Shown here: positions 15,775-22,879 of the stretch, one piece after another
Layout: every line of letters begins with the position of its first letter
Numbering within the stretch: position 1 is the first letter of the stretch
Source of the DNA: Candidatus Peribacteria bacterium RIFCSPHIGHO2_01_FULL_55_13
GTDB lineage: Bacteria > Patescibacteriota > Gracilibacteria > Peribacterales > Peribacteraceae
DNA: 51,314 nucleotides
Assembly (NCBI GenBank): GCA_001788925.1
Contig: MFXS01000041.1
Span: forward strand, 1-51,314
Reading direction: 5' to 3'
Program-made: the position numbers and the translations under genes
The notes under the pieces: generated by a model
Seen by the model: only the letters and a program-made list of their open reading frames with translations
Databases searched by the model: none
Told to the model about the DNA's origin: nothing

Positions 15775-15824
15775 GTGTACTGATGTACCGGAACAAATGT
15801 ACATTGTGACAAACGCGTTGTCAA
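15774..15824 (-). promoter_or_regulatory. Promoter with LexA-like operator for novel gene pair
   Basis: Minus-strand TTGACA (15824-15819), 17-nt spacer, TACATT (15801-15796). The start region is covered by GTGTACTGATGTAC (plus strand 15775-15788), which matches 12 of the 14 core bases of the lexA and rmuC operators (GTGTACnGACGnAC with C to T). Position just after the -10 is suited to repression. A TGACAA...TTGTCA inverted repeat overlaps the -35. Confidence 0.6.
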
Positions 15825-15825
15825 G

Positions 15826-16266
15826 TTATTTCTGAAGCGGCTGTCGTGTTTGCCAGTGAAACTTCCAATGCGGCAACGGAAAATCGGACTCCGCATGGTC
15901 CTTGCCATCGCCGATGCGAGAAAGCTGTTCCGACTCCGCAGTGTTTTCCCCCCAACCAGAATACTGATGTTCCACGACATGGCAGTGACGTGCCTCATCA
16001 AACCGTGTGCCTACAATGCAATTGCCTGTAATGGGATGGTAGAGTAGACCAAAATGTCCCCGATCAATCTGGTCCGAAGTCCACCGACGCACATGCTCCG
16101 CACTTTGCACTTGGTTCGGTAGTAATGTCTCCGTGGGCTCGCGGATTGCAAGCGTGAGATTCGGTACTGCATTGGACACCGGAGAAGCATCCGGCGATGA
16201 TGCTGGGACAGTAATCTGTTCCGGAACGAGTATATAGCCGTCAGATGGAGAATCATGAAGAAGCAT
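15826..16266 (-). CDS. Novel small-protein family, copy 3 (146 aa)
   Basis: The family block occupies residues about 63-146: WTSDQIDRG, LYHPITGNCI, RHCHVVEHQYSGWGE, RIGDGKDHAE, then LPHWKFHWQTRQPL where the final DPFTGE motif has decayed to HWQTRQ. The first about 60 residues are a Pro/Ser/Thr-rich extension not shared with copies 1 and 2. ATG 16266 overlaps the end of the TrpR-like gene by 14 bp, so they are translationally coupled. Unlike copies 1-2 it lies before the LexA-like promoter and would follow trpR/rpsO transcription. Confidence 0.6.
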   Translation of the reverse strand: MLLHDSPSDGYILVPEQITVPASSPDASPVSNAVPNLTLAIREPTETLLPNQVQSAEHVRRWTSDQIDRGHFGLLYHPITGNCIVGTRFDEARHCHVVEHQYSGWGENTAESEQLSRIGDGKDHAESDFPLPHWKFHWQTRQPLQK

Positions 16267-16570
16267 GATGTAACCGCATCTTCCTTTTACTCACTCCAAG
16301 CTTCTTCAGGAAATACTCAAATCCCCCGCTCCCGTACTGCAGCATTCTCGATCCCCGGGTAATTTTACTGATGCTCACTCCCAGATCCTGCGCGATGTCG
16401 CGCTGCGGCTCCCCCGCATGAAGTTTCTGAATGAGTTGCCACCGCTCCGAAAGGCTCGCCAATTCCTGGGGCGTCAGAAGGTCCTGCAGAAGCATCTCAG
16501 CTTCCTTGGGAGTGTCGACAACCGCAAAGAGGCGGTAGAGCTCCTGCTGATGGGGATCGGACGTGCGCAT
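16253..16570 (-). CDS. TrpR-superfamily transcriptional regulator
   Basis: DNA-binding repressor of the Trp repressor fold. 105 residues from ATG 16570 (MRTSDPHQQELYRLF): LLTPQELASLSERWQLIQKLHAGEPQRDIAQDLGVSISKITRGSRML matches TrpR through its helix-turn-helix, including the hallmark ITRGS. The YGSGGFEYFLKKL end also recalls the YerC/YecD branch, so ligand use (tryptophan or none) is uncertain. A longer frame to 16633 would start in the 9-bp repeat array and is rejected. Located between rpsO and a novel family gene, overlapping the latter. Confidence 0.75.
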   Translation of the reverse strand: MRTSDPHQQELYRLFAVVDTPKEAEMLLQDLLTPQELASLSERWQLIQKLHAGEPQRDIAQDLGVSISKITRGSRMLQYGSGGFEYFLKKLGVSKRKMRLHHASS

Positions 16571-16597
16571 CGCGTACCAGTATACCACTACGACGGT

Positions 16598-16642
16598 ACA
16601 ACCCAACAAACTCACCAAACCCACAAAACCCAATAAACCTAC
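16598..16642. repeat. 9-bp tandem repeat between rpsO and trpR-like gene
   Basis: ACAACCCAA, CAAACTCAC, CAAACCCAC, AAAACCCAA, TAAACCTAC: five units of the same 9-mer seen in the fmdB-like gene. The rpsO stop codon lies inside the last unit. Confidence 0.75.
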
Positions 16643-16908
16643 TTCTTGAGTTTATTCTTCTCCAGCGTCTCCTGATACTCATCCGGCTTGTTCATCCGGA
16701 GGTAATTCAGAAGCGTGCGGCGCTTTGCCACTTTGCCAAGGAGTCCGCGGCGAGCGGAGTGATCTTTCTTGTGTTCCTGAAGATGCTCCGTGAGCTTCCC
16801 AATCTCCTTACTGAGAATCGCAACCTGCACTGGAGGAGATCCAGTGTCTTTTGCATGTGTGCGGTGCTTGGTAATGAGACGTTTCTTGTCTGTGCGCTTG
16901 AGAGTCAT
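16639..16908 (-). CDS. rpsO: 30S ribosomal protein S15
   Basis: Binds the central domain of 16S rRNA in early 30S assembly. 89 residues from ATG 16908 ([15 protein letters not shown]), the normal length; the frame extends to 16950 but the extra 14 residues are not in the family. Conserved [35 protein letters not shown] and the C-terminal RRTLLNYLR are present. rpsO usually precedes pnp directly; here the trpR-like gene and three novel paralogues intervene. Confidence 0.95.
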   Translation of the reverse strand: MTLKRTDKKRLITKHRTHAKDTGSPPVQVAILSKEIGKLTEHLQEHKKDHSARRGLLGKVAKRRTLLNYLRMNKPDEYQETLEKNKLKK

Positions 16909-17066
16909 GGGGCAGCGGGGATTAGGTAAAAAACGTGCGGAAAGTTCCACGCAGCTCCACCCGAGGCGATGTCCGCACCCAGGAGAGCTACGGGCCTATT
17001 GTAATCGGAAATCGTCCTGCAGCAAGGTATATACAGAATAAAAATGAAACTGAGGCAAGGGATGCC

Positions 17067-17084
17067 GGTGTACAGACGTACACC
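17067..17084. promoter_or_regulatory. LexA-type operator upstream of rmuC
   Basis: GGTGTACAGACGTACACC, identical to lexA operator 1 at 16 of 18 positions and with perfect 5-bp arms. It ends 40 nt before the rmuC ATG; a possible -10 TAGTAT lies at 17111-17116. Confidence 0.75.
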
Positions 17085-17124
17085 CCTCGCGTACGCTCGG
17101 GACAAGCCCTTAGTATCCCTCTCG

Positions 17125-18258
17125 ATGGATCCCCTTTCTCTCATCATTGGCCTCGTCATCGGACTTATCGCCGGAGTCGCGGCGAGCAAGTTTCTCCTGA
17201 AAAACAACATGAAGGATGTGGAGGCCATGGCCGAGAGTCTTTCCTCGCAGGTCGTGAGCAAGCAGACGGAGAAGATTCTGCAGCTTGCTGAGACCAAACT
17301 CTCCGGAAAGAAGGAGCTGATTGACGGGACGCTCAGGCACATGAAAGACGATCTCAATAAAGTAGAACGTCTGATTCAGGATCTGGGCGACAAGAATACG
17401 AAGGTCGATGCGCGTCTGGAAAGCGCGGCAAAAGTGATCCGCGAACTGACGGATACCACGGGCAGCCTGAAAAACGCCCTCAGCAGCAACAGCAACCGTG
17501 GCCAATGGGGCGAGCGGATGGCCGAGGACGTGCTGCGGCTCTCGGGCCTCATCGAAGGCGTGAACTACGTGAAGCAGACGAAGCTTGCTGCGGGATCGCG
17601 CCCCGATTTCACCTTCATGCTCCCCAAAAACCTCAAACTCAACATGGATGTGAAGTTCCCATTCAATAATTATCAGGTCTTCGTGGAAGCAACGACGGAA
17701 GCCGAGCGCGAGAAAGCCAAGAAAGAGTTCCTCGCGGATGTGAAGCGCCGTATCAAGGAAGTGCAGACCCGCGACTACATCAATCCGGAGGATCAGACCG
17801 TGGACTACGTGCTCCTCTTTGTCCCGAACGAACAGATTTACACGTTCATCAACGAGATCGACCCGGAGATTCTGGACCACGCCATGCGCGGAAAGACGAT
17901 CCTCTGCTCTCCGATGACCCTCTACGCCATCCTCGCCGTCATCCGGCAGTCCATCGATAGCTTCTCCGTGGAGATCAAATCCAAAGAAATGCTGACGCTC
18001 TTCAGCGGCTTCAAGCAGCAATGGGAAAAGTTCAAAGATCAGATGATTACGGTGCAATCACGCTTCGACCAGGTGCACAAAGGCTACGAAGAACTCACGG
18101 GTACACGCGTGAACATGCTCGACCGGAAATTGACGAAGATTGAGGAGCTCAGAACTGAACAGAGCCTGCCGATTGAGGGAGCGGACGAAGTCTTTGAGAA
18201 AGTAAGTCGAAAGAAGTTGACAGAGATTTCTTCCTCGTTAGACTCCCGACACAAATGA
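17125..18258 (+). CDS. rmuC: RmuC-family DNA recombination limiting protein
   Basis: RmuC has a PD-(D/E)XK-like nuclease fold and limits inverted-repeat recombination. 377 residues from ATG 17125: N-terminal membrane anchor (MDPLSLIIGLVIGLIAGVAA), coiled coil at about 25-125, then the RmuC domain with NRGQWGERMAEDVLRLSGL, RPDFTFMLP, MDVKFPFNNY and VDYVLLFVPNEQIY. I chose 17125 since the anchor then starts the protein; upstream in-frame sequence to 17044 contains the operator. The LexA box suggests SOS induction. A small ORF and terminator follow directly. Confidence 0.9.
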   Translation: MDPLSLIIGLVIGLIAGVAASKFLLKNNMKDVEAMAESLSSQVVSKQTEKILQLAETKLSGKKELIDGTLRHMKDDLNKVERLIQDLGDKNTKVDARLESAAKVIRELTDTTGSLKNALSSNSNRGQWGERMAEDVLRLSGLIEGVNYVKQTKLAAGSRPDFTFMLPKNLKLNMDVKFPFNNYQVFVEATTEAEREKAKKEFLADVKRRIKEVQTRDYINPEDQTVDYVLLFVPNEQIYTFINEIDPEILDHAMRGKTILCSPMTLYAILAVIRQSIDSFSVEIKSKEMLTLFSGFKQQWEKFKDQMITVQSRFDQVHKGYEELTGTRVNMLDRKLTKIEELRTEQSLPIEGADEVFEKVSRKKLTEISSSLDSRHK

Positions 18259-18305
18259 CCTTGTTCGCATCCATCGTCAGCCTCGTCGTCCTTACCCGCA
18301 GCTAG
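18255..18305 (+). CDS. Possible 16-residue leader peptide after rmuC
   Basis: ATG 18255 overlaps the rmuC stop as ATGA; MTLFASIVSLVVLTRS then TAG. Half the residues are Ile, Leu or Val. A GCGAGG segment at 18305-18310 could pair with CCTCGC (18333-18338), the first arm of the terminator downstream, giving an attenuator layout. The next gene is not a branched-chain amino-acid gene, which weakens the idea. Confidence 0.3.
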   Translation: MTLFASIVSLVVLTRS

Positions 18306-18330
18306 CGAGGCCTCTGAACCGTACTCTTCA

Positions 18331-18359
18331 GCCCTCGCACAAGCGGGGGTTTTTGTTTT
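18331..18359 (+). terminator. Terminator after rmuC
   Basis: GCCCTCGC (18331-18338), loop ACAA, GCGGGGG (18343-18349), then TTTTTGTTTT. It separates rmuC from the next small gene, which starts 15 nt on. Confidence 0.85.
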
Positions 18360-18373
18360 CTTCCCAAGATTCT

Positions 18374-18613
18374 ATGGCACCTAATGGTTTCTCACCCCGA
18401 CCCGAAGACGAACCACGACGAATTCATCCTCTGGAAATTCCGACGCGCGAACCAGATGAAACCAATGGTCTCTATGTATGGAACGAAGGATCGAGAATCA
18501 TCGCACAACTTCCAGATCGGGTGAACATAGCAGCCGCAGCGTATTGTTATGATGCGAATGGCATAGAAAAAACAACAAGGGAGCTGCGATTATATTTGGA
18601 AGAATTATTGTAA
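18374..18613 (+). CDS. Small hypothetical protein (79 aa)
   Basis: ATG 18374 (MAPNGFSPRPEDEPRR) to TAA 18611-18613. Polar, Pro/Glu-rich N-terminus, then a compact segment with DRVNIAAAAYCYDANGIEKTTRELRLYLEELL. No signal peptide or known domain. It begins 15 nt after a terminator and lies 52 nt before the UvrD-like gene on the same strand. Confidence 0.5.
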   Translation: MAPNGFSPRPEDEPRRIHPLEIPTREPDETNGLYVWNEGSRIIAQLPDRVNIAAAAYCYDANGIEKTTRELRLYLEELL

Positions 18614-18665
18614 TGCAGAGAAGAATCTCTCTGCCAAGTGATGGCGTATACGTTACGATAACCAC

Positions 18666-20939
18666 GTGACTACTGACCCCATCCTCTCCCCTCTCAACGA
18701 AGCCCAGCGTGAAGCGGTTCTTCAGACGGAAGGACCTTCGTTTATTCTTGCCGGAGCGGGTTCGGGGAAAACACGGGCCCTCACGCACCGCATTGCGTTT
18801 CTCATCAGCAAAGGCGTGGAGCCCTGGCAGATTCTTGCGGTGACGTTCACCAACAAAGCGGCCAATGAGATGAAAGAAAGAGTCAGAAATCTGCTTCAGA
18901 TAACAGCACCGGAGGAATTCGGAATGCGGAATGCGGAATTCGGAATGAGTGGGGGTGCGAAATTACCGACCATGGGAACCTTCCACAGCGTCTGCGCGAG
19001 GATACTGCGCCGCGATATCGAGCATCTGGGCCGCGACCGAAGCTTTGTGATCTACGACGGCGATGATCAGGAGAAGCTGGTGAAAGAAATCCTCAAAGAA
19101 ATGAAGGTCGACGAGTCCGAACTCAAGGCGCGCGCGGCACTGAGCTATATCGGACGGTTCAAGTCCGAAGCAGTAAGCCCTGCGGAGGCGAAGCTCCAGG
19201 CAACAAGTGCCAAGATGCAACTCGTGATCAATGCCTATGCGCACTACGAAAAAGCATTGCGGACCAATAACGCTCTCGACTTCGACGACCTCTTGCTCGA
19301 AACCGTCCGCCTGTTCCATGAAGCCCCAAAGGTTCTTGAGCGTTACCAGAAAACGTGGCGATATCTTCTGATCGACGAGTATCAGGACACGAACCACGCG
19401 CAGTATCTCTTCGTGACGATGCTCGCCAAGGGGCACGGCAACCTTTGTGTGATCGGCGACCCCGATCAGTCCATCTACGCCTTCCGCGGCGCGGACATCC
19501 GCAACATCCTGGAGTTTAAAAAGGATTACCCCGCTGCGGTGCAGCACACACTGGACCGCAACTACCGCTCCACCCAGATGATTCTGACTGCGGCGGACGC
19601 CGTGATCGAGGCAAATCCGAGCAGGCCCGAAAAGAAAATGTGGACGGACCGCACCGAAGGGCCGAAGGTAATCGTCAACGAAGTACACGACGAGCGCGCG
19701 GAGGCCGATGACGCCGTACGAACGGCACTCAAACACCGAGGAGAAGGCATGCGCCTCAACGAGCAGGTGATCCTCTATCGCACCAACGCACAGTCGCGCC
19801 TCTTTGAAGAAGCGTGCATGCGCTCCGGCATCCCCTACCGCATCATCGGCGGGACGAAGTTCTACCTGAGGCGCGAAATCAAAGACGTGCTCGCCTATCT
19901 GCATGTGATTCTGAATCCCGGCGACTCGCTATCGCTGCTCAGGGTCATCAATGTCCCCAGTCGCAAGATTGGCGGGACGACGCTCGAACATTTGCAGGCT
20001 TTCTGCCGCGACCAGTCGATCATTTTGTGGGAAGCGCTGCAGCGGGCAAACGAGATCCCCGCGTTGCCGGAGGCGACCGCTGCGCGTTTGCAGAAATTCG
20101 CGGATCTGATTGTGCAGGCCAAGCTCAAGGCCGAACGCATACCGGTGACAGATCTCACACGCTGGCTGCTCGATACGATCGGAATGGAAAAATGGCTACG
20201 CGACGACACGGATGAAGGCGAAGACCGCTGGAGCAACATCGAAGAATTGCTCTCTGTCATGCGGAAATATGATCAGCTCGACCCGCAGACGTCGCTTCTG
20301 AGTTTCCTGGAGGAAGCGAGCCTGGTTTCGGAAGTGGATAAACTCAACGATACGAAAGACGACGCGCTGACATTGATGACCCTCCACCTTTGTAAAGGAC
20401 TCGAGTTCGAAGCGGTGACGATCGCCGGCTGCGAGGAGGGCATCTTCCCGCACAGCTCCTCCAGCTTTGATCCGGAGCAGCTCGAAGAGGAGCGGCGCAT
20501 CATGTACGTGGGAATGACGCGGGCGAAAACACATCTGCGGCTGCTGCTTACCCGAAGCCGCATGCTCTGGGGCGAGACCCGGTCAAATGCGGGAAGCCGC
20601 TTCCTGGATGATCTCCCCGAAAGCGTGACCGAACGCCGCAGCGACGACATCTTAAGCGCCTTCGCCTGGTCTTCGCGCACAATGGCGGAGAATGAACCGC
20701 GGCGCACCCGTCTGGAACCCTTCCGCCAGAACGAGGTGCATGTGGAATTCAATCAGGATCTTTCCTTCGCGGCCGAAGATGAAAACCAGGAAACGCTCGA
20801 AATCGGCGCGCGCGTCTCCCATTCCGTTTTCGGCGAAGGAACCGTCATCGCGCTGCGTGGCGACATCGCCACCGTCCGGTTTGATTCGGGAAAAGAGAAG
20901 ACGCTGGCGTTGAGTATTGCGCCGTTGAAGAGGTTGTAA
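18666..20939 (+). CDS. UvrD/PcrA-type superfamily 1 DNA helicase
   Basis: ATP-driven 3'-5' helicase for repair and replication restart. 757 residues from GTG 18666: Q-motif LNEAQREAV, Walker A AGAGSGKT (29-36), Walker B IDEYQDT with D237/E238, GDPDQSIYAFRGAD, TLHLCKGLEFEAV and YVGMTRAK. The C-terminal GARVSHSVFGEGTVIAL segment is the Tudor-like domain of PcrA that binds RNA polymerase. A -10-like TACGAT (18654-18659) with CTGCCA 17 nt upstream ends 6 nt before GTG, so the transcript may be leaderless. Residues about 83-95 come from a 7-bp repeat. pcrA is the likelier name than uvrD. Confidence 0.93.
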   Translation: MTTDPILSPLNEAQREAVLQTEGPSFILAGAGSGKTRALTHRIAFLISKGVEPWQILAVTFTNKAANEMKERVRNLLQITAPEEFGMRNAEFGMSGGAKLPTMGTFHSVCARILRRDIEHLGRDRSFVIYDGDDQEKLVKEILKEMKVDESELKARAALSYIGRFKSEAVSPAEAKLQATSAKMQLVINAYAHYEKALRTNNALDFDDLLLETVRLFHEAPKVLERYQKTWRYLLIDEYQDTNHAQYLFVTMLAKGHGNLCVIGDPDQSIYAFRGADIRNILEFKKDYPAAVQHTLDRNYRSTQMILTAADAVIEANPSRPEKKMWTDRTEGPKVIVNEVHDERAEADDAVRTALKHRGEGMRLNEQVILYRTNAQSRLFEEACMRSGIPYRIIGGTKFYLRREIKDVLAYLHVILNPGDSLSLLRVINVPSRKIGGTTLEHLQAFCRDQSIILWEALQRANEIPALPEATAARLQKFADLIVQAKLKAERIPVTDLTRWLLDTIGMEKWLRDDTDEGEDRWSNIEELLSVMRKYDQLDPQTSLLSFLEEASLVSEVDKLNDTKDDALTLMTLHLCKGLEFEAVTIAGCEEGIFPHSSSSFDPEQLEEERRIMYVGMTRAKTHLRLLLTRSRMLWGETRSNAGSRFLDDLPESVTERRSDDILSAFAWSSRTMAENEPRRTRLEPFRQNEVHVEFNQDLSFAAEDENQETLEIGARVSHSVFGEGTVIALRGDIATVRFDSGKEKTLALSIAPLKRL
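18914..18948. repeat. In-frame 7-bp repeat inside uvrD/pcrA
   Basis: GGAATTC, GGAATGC, GGAATGC, GGAATTC, GGAATGA: five units, 35 nt, encoding about 12 residues (EFGMRNAEFGMS) in subdomain 1A/1B before the TFHS motif. Confidence 0.85.
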
Positions 20940-20955
20940 TTCCTCCATCCCCCGA

Positions 20956-20980
20956 CCCCTTCCTCCACGGGAGGAAGGGG
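20956..20980. repeat. REP-like hairpin after uvrD/pcrA
   Basis: CCCCTTCCTCC and GGAGGAAGGGG, perfect 11-bp stem, 3-nt loop. Lies in the 160-nt gap between convergent genes; no gene seen there. Confidence 0.8.
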
Positions 20981-21049
20981 AGCTCAAGACAAGAGCATGA
21001 TGAAATTCCACACACTAAAGTTTTTGCATGCAAACAAAACAACAAACAT

Positions 21050-21074
21050 CCCCCTCCTCCTGTGGAGGAGGGGG
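21050..21074. repeat. Second REP-like hairpin between convergent genes
   Basis: CCCCCTCCTCC and GGAGGAGGGGG, perfect 11-bp stem with TGT loop; same family as the unit at 20956. A TTTGCATGCAAA palindrome lies between them at 21022-21033. Confidence 0.8.
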
Positions 21075-21099
21075 TAGGGGTGGAGGAGTTTCACGGGAA

Positions 21100-22320
21100 T
21101 TAATACGAATAATACGTCCCCCGTATCACCGGTGCATCAGCCCCCACCCAATCGAAAGTCGTCGATCCGTCCGTCCATTGGATAGCTCCAGCGGACGTGG
21201 TCGTACCGGGTTCATTGAGGCTGACCTGGAGTGATGCGCGGTTGCCCGTGTTGCTAATGGCGATATCCGCAAGCAACGTAAGCCTGCGCGGACCGCTACT
21301 GAGTGATCCAAAAGAAGCGGAAAGCGGACACGTGATGGTCGAAGAGGAAATAGTGCAGCTGCTTCGGTCGCTGCTGCCATCGGCGATGATTTCGGCGTTG
21401 CTGAGGCTGACATTTCCCGTCTGGGAAAGCGTGAAACGAAGCTCCGTGAGCCGCAGGTCGGCGCTGCCGTCACCCCGGACCCCCATGAAACGGAACTTGC
21501 CGATTTCGCGGTCGCTACCGGAAAGCAGAGGTTCGTTCGTGGGACCGCCATTCATGATGGAAGTGATCACCGAACGCGCGATTTGGTGCGTGCTGAAGGT
21601 GCCCGTCAGGGATTGCGTGTAGCTCCGGTTGCTCCACACGCCGCTTCCTTCCAGCGACACGGAAGCAGCTGTGAGGAGTTCGGCGCTCACCCCGCCGGCA
21701 TCGCGGTTCTTGAGGACAGCCCGGATATAGAAGGAGTAATCCTCGCGATGTGGAACGACGATGTTTTTCGTCTTGAGATTCAGCACGTACGTCTTTCCGC
21801 CGCTGACAGACGAATCCAAGCGTGCGGAGCCCAAAAGCCATGCGTCGTGGTCGTAGATCAGAAGCTGGTCGACGGAGTGCACAGCGGTGTCCAGCGTCAC
21901 CGTGATGGTGGTGGCGCGCAGCGGCTCCGTATTGCTGAAGGCCTTCACGGACCCGAGCACAGGAGACGTTCCCCCCAACAGCACGATGCGTCCACCGAGC
22001 GACACATCCGGATACGGATCGCGGACGCCGGATACCGAGGAAACCGAAGAGCGGGAAGAAGACGCCGAGGAACGTGAGATGGAAGACAATCTGCGGTTGC
22101 GCCTGGCCACCGCGGCCCGAAGAGCACGGCGCGAAGGGTGCGATGCGACCGAGGAACGCGCTTTGGAGATCACCGGACTACCGGTGCGCACGAGTGTCGG
22201 GGTGATTCCCCTCATCTGTTCGATACTCTGAAGCGTCCACGCATGGGCGGGAACAGCGCTCAGTAAGCTGGCCGTCACGGTGGTGGCGGAAAGAAGTCGG
22301 CGAAAAGAAAGGTGGTCCAT
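21100..22320 (-). CDS. Secreted beta-rich protein of unknown function
   Basis: 406 residues with a Sec signal peptide (hydrophobic core TTVTASLLSAVPAHA, cleavage after AHA at about 26). A Ser/Arg-rich low-complexity linker follows (about 65-105), then two beta-rich regions with repeated patterns such as ATTITVTLDTAVHSVDQLLIYD and LTELRFTLSQTGNVSLSNAEIIADG, suggestive of Ig-like or pilin-tip-like folds. Probably exported and surface or matrix associated. No catalytic motif seen. It ends in a GTYYSY tail and faces the helicase gene across REP-like hairpins. Confidence 0.75.
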   Translation of the reverse strand: MDHLSFRRLLSATTVTASLLSAVPAHAWTLQSIEQMRGITPTLVRTGSPVISKARSSVASHPSRRALRAAVARRNRRLSSISRSSASSSRSSVSSVSGVRDPYPDVSLGGRIVLLGGTSPVLGSVKAFSNTEPLRATTITVTLDTAVHSVDQLLIYDHDAWLLGSARLDSSVSGGKTYVLNLKTKNIVVPHREDYSFYIRAVLKNRDAGGVSAELLTAASVSLEGSGVWSNRSYTQSLTGTFSTHQIARSVITSIMNGGPTNEPLLSGSDREIGKFRFMGVRGDGSADLRLTELRFTLSQTGNVSLSNAEIIADGSSDRSSCTISSSTITCPLSASFGSLSSGPRRLTLLADIAISNTGNRASLQVSLNEPGTTTSAGAIQWTDGSTTFDWVGADAPVIRGTYYSY

Positions 22321-22386
22321 AGGTAAAGAGAGAATAGCGCAAAGACTGCGAAGGAGAAGACGAAGGTATAGAAGGTTTCTTACGTA

Positions 22387-22698
22387 TTATTCCCACTCTG
22401 ATGGTGTGGAAGCCTTCTTCAAATCACGTACAAGTTTTTGCACATGATCCTGCATTTTACCCAAACGTCGCCCTGCTTGATCTGCTTGCTTACGAAGCAA
22501 CAAAATAAGCTCTTCATCAGACGAAGTATCCATATCTTCCATGCGCATGCCACACCAACGCACACACATTTTCCTGATAGCTGCTTCAGCACCGCGAAGA
22601 TTTTTTAAGGATGCAACGGTGTTGCCGAATTGTGCCAGCCCCTCACCAGGAGCGGCATTTTGGGAATGTCCTGTCTGATGGAGTTCGGAGAGACTCAT
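22387..22698 (-). CDS. Small cytosolic protein downstream of DAHP synthase (103 aa)
   Basis: No confident family. Helical and charged; the segment SSDEELILLLRKQADQAGRRLGKMQ recalls the LLxxRxxLAxxVGxxK rhythm of AroQ chorismate mutase, but the catalytic Arg and Lys positions are Gln here, so it is at best a degenerate relative. Placed 181 nt after the DAHP synthase gene on the same strand, behind its own terminator/antiterminator, so its expression seems switched separately from aroG. Confidence 0.55.
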   Translation of the reverse strand: MSLSELHQTGHSQNAAPGEGLAQFGNTVASLKNLRGAEAAIRKMCVRWCGMRMEDMDTSSDEELILLLRKQADQAGRRLGKMQDHVQKLVRDLKKASTPSEWE

Positions 22699-22719
22699 AG
22701 GAAGAAAAGAAAAGCAGAT

Positions 22720-22746
22720 AAAACCCCTCCTCTACTCGGGAAGGCG
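22720..22746 (-). terminator. Leader terminator before 103-aa gene
   Basis: Minus strand: CCTTCC (22744-22739), loop, GGAGGG (22730-22725), then GTTTT; the ATG follows 22 nt later. Its first arm CGCCTTCCC (22746-22738) is complementary over 9 bp to GGGAAGGTG (22794-22786) upstream, an antiterminator arm. Confidence 0.55.
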
Positions 22747-22770
22747 TCTCTGCCCTTTTGATCATTTGAT

Positions 22771-22835
22771 CTTCAGGCAGCCAGGCACCTTCCCGCGCGC
22801 GGCGGGGTAAAGGGCACCGGCAGTGTTGCCTGAAG
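22771..22835 (-). promoter_or_regulatory. Long imperfect hairpin sequestering antiterminator
   Basis: Outer stem CTTCAGGCA/TGCCTGAAG, middle GGTGCC/GGTGCC (with wobbles), inner CCCGC/GCGGG. The 3' side contains GGGAAGGTG, so folding of this hairpin would release the terminator downstream. It also serves as a plausible end for the aroG message. Confidence 0.5.
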
Positions 22836-22841
22836 AAACAT
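22773..22841 (-). CDS. Possible 22-residue leader peptide
   Basis: ATG 22841, MFLQATLPVPFTPPRAG..., TGA 22775-22773. Contains two Phe and a Pro-Pro pair and runs through the long hairpin, so its translation would disrupt it. Overlap with a regulatory hairpin supports a leader role; codon content alone is weak. Confidence 0.35.
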   Translation of the reverse strand: MFLQATLPVPFTPPRAGRCLAA

Positions 22842-22879
22842 TACGGTTACTGTATCAGGAAATAGGGGGAATGCAAGAG

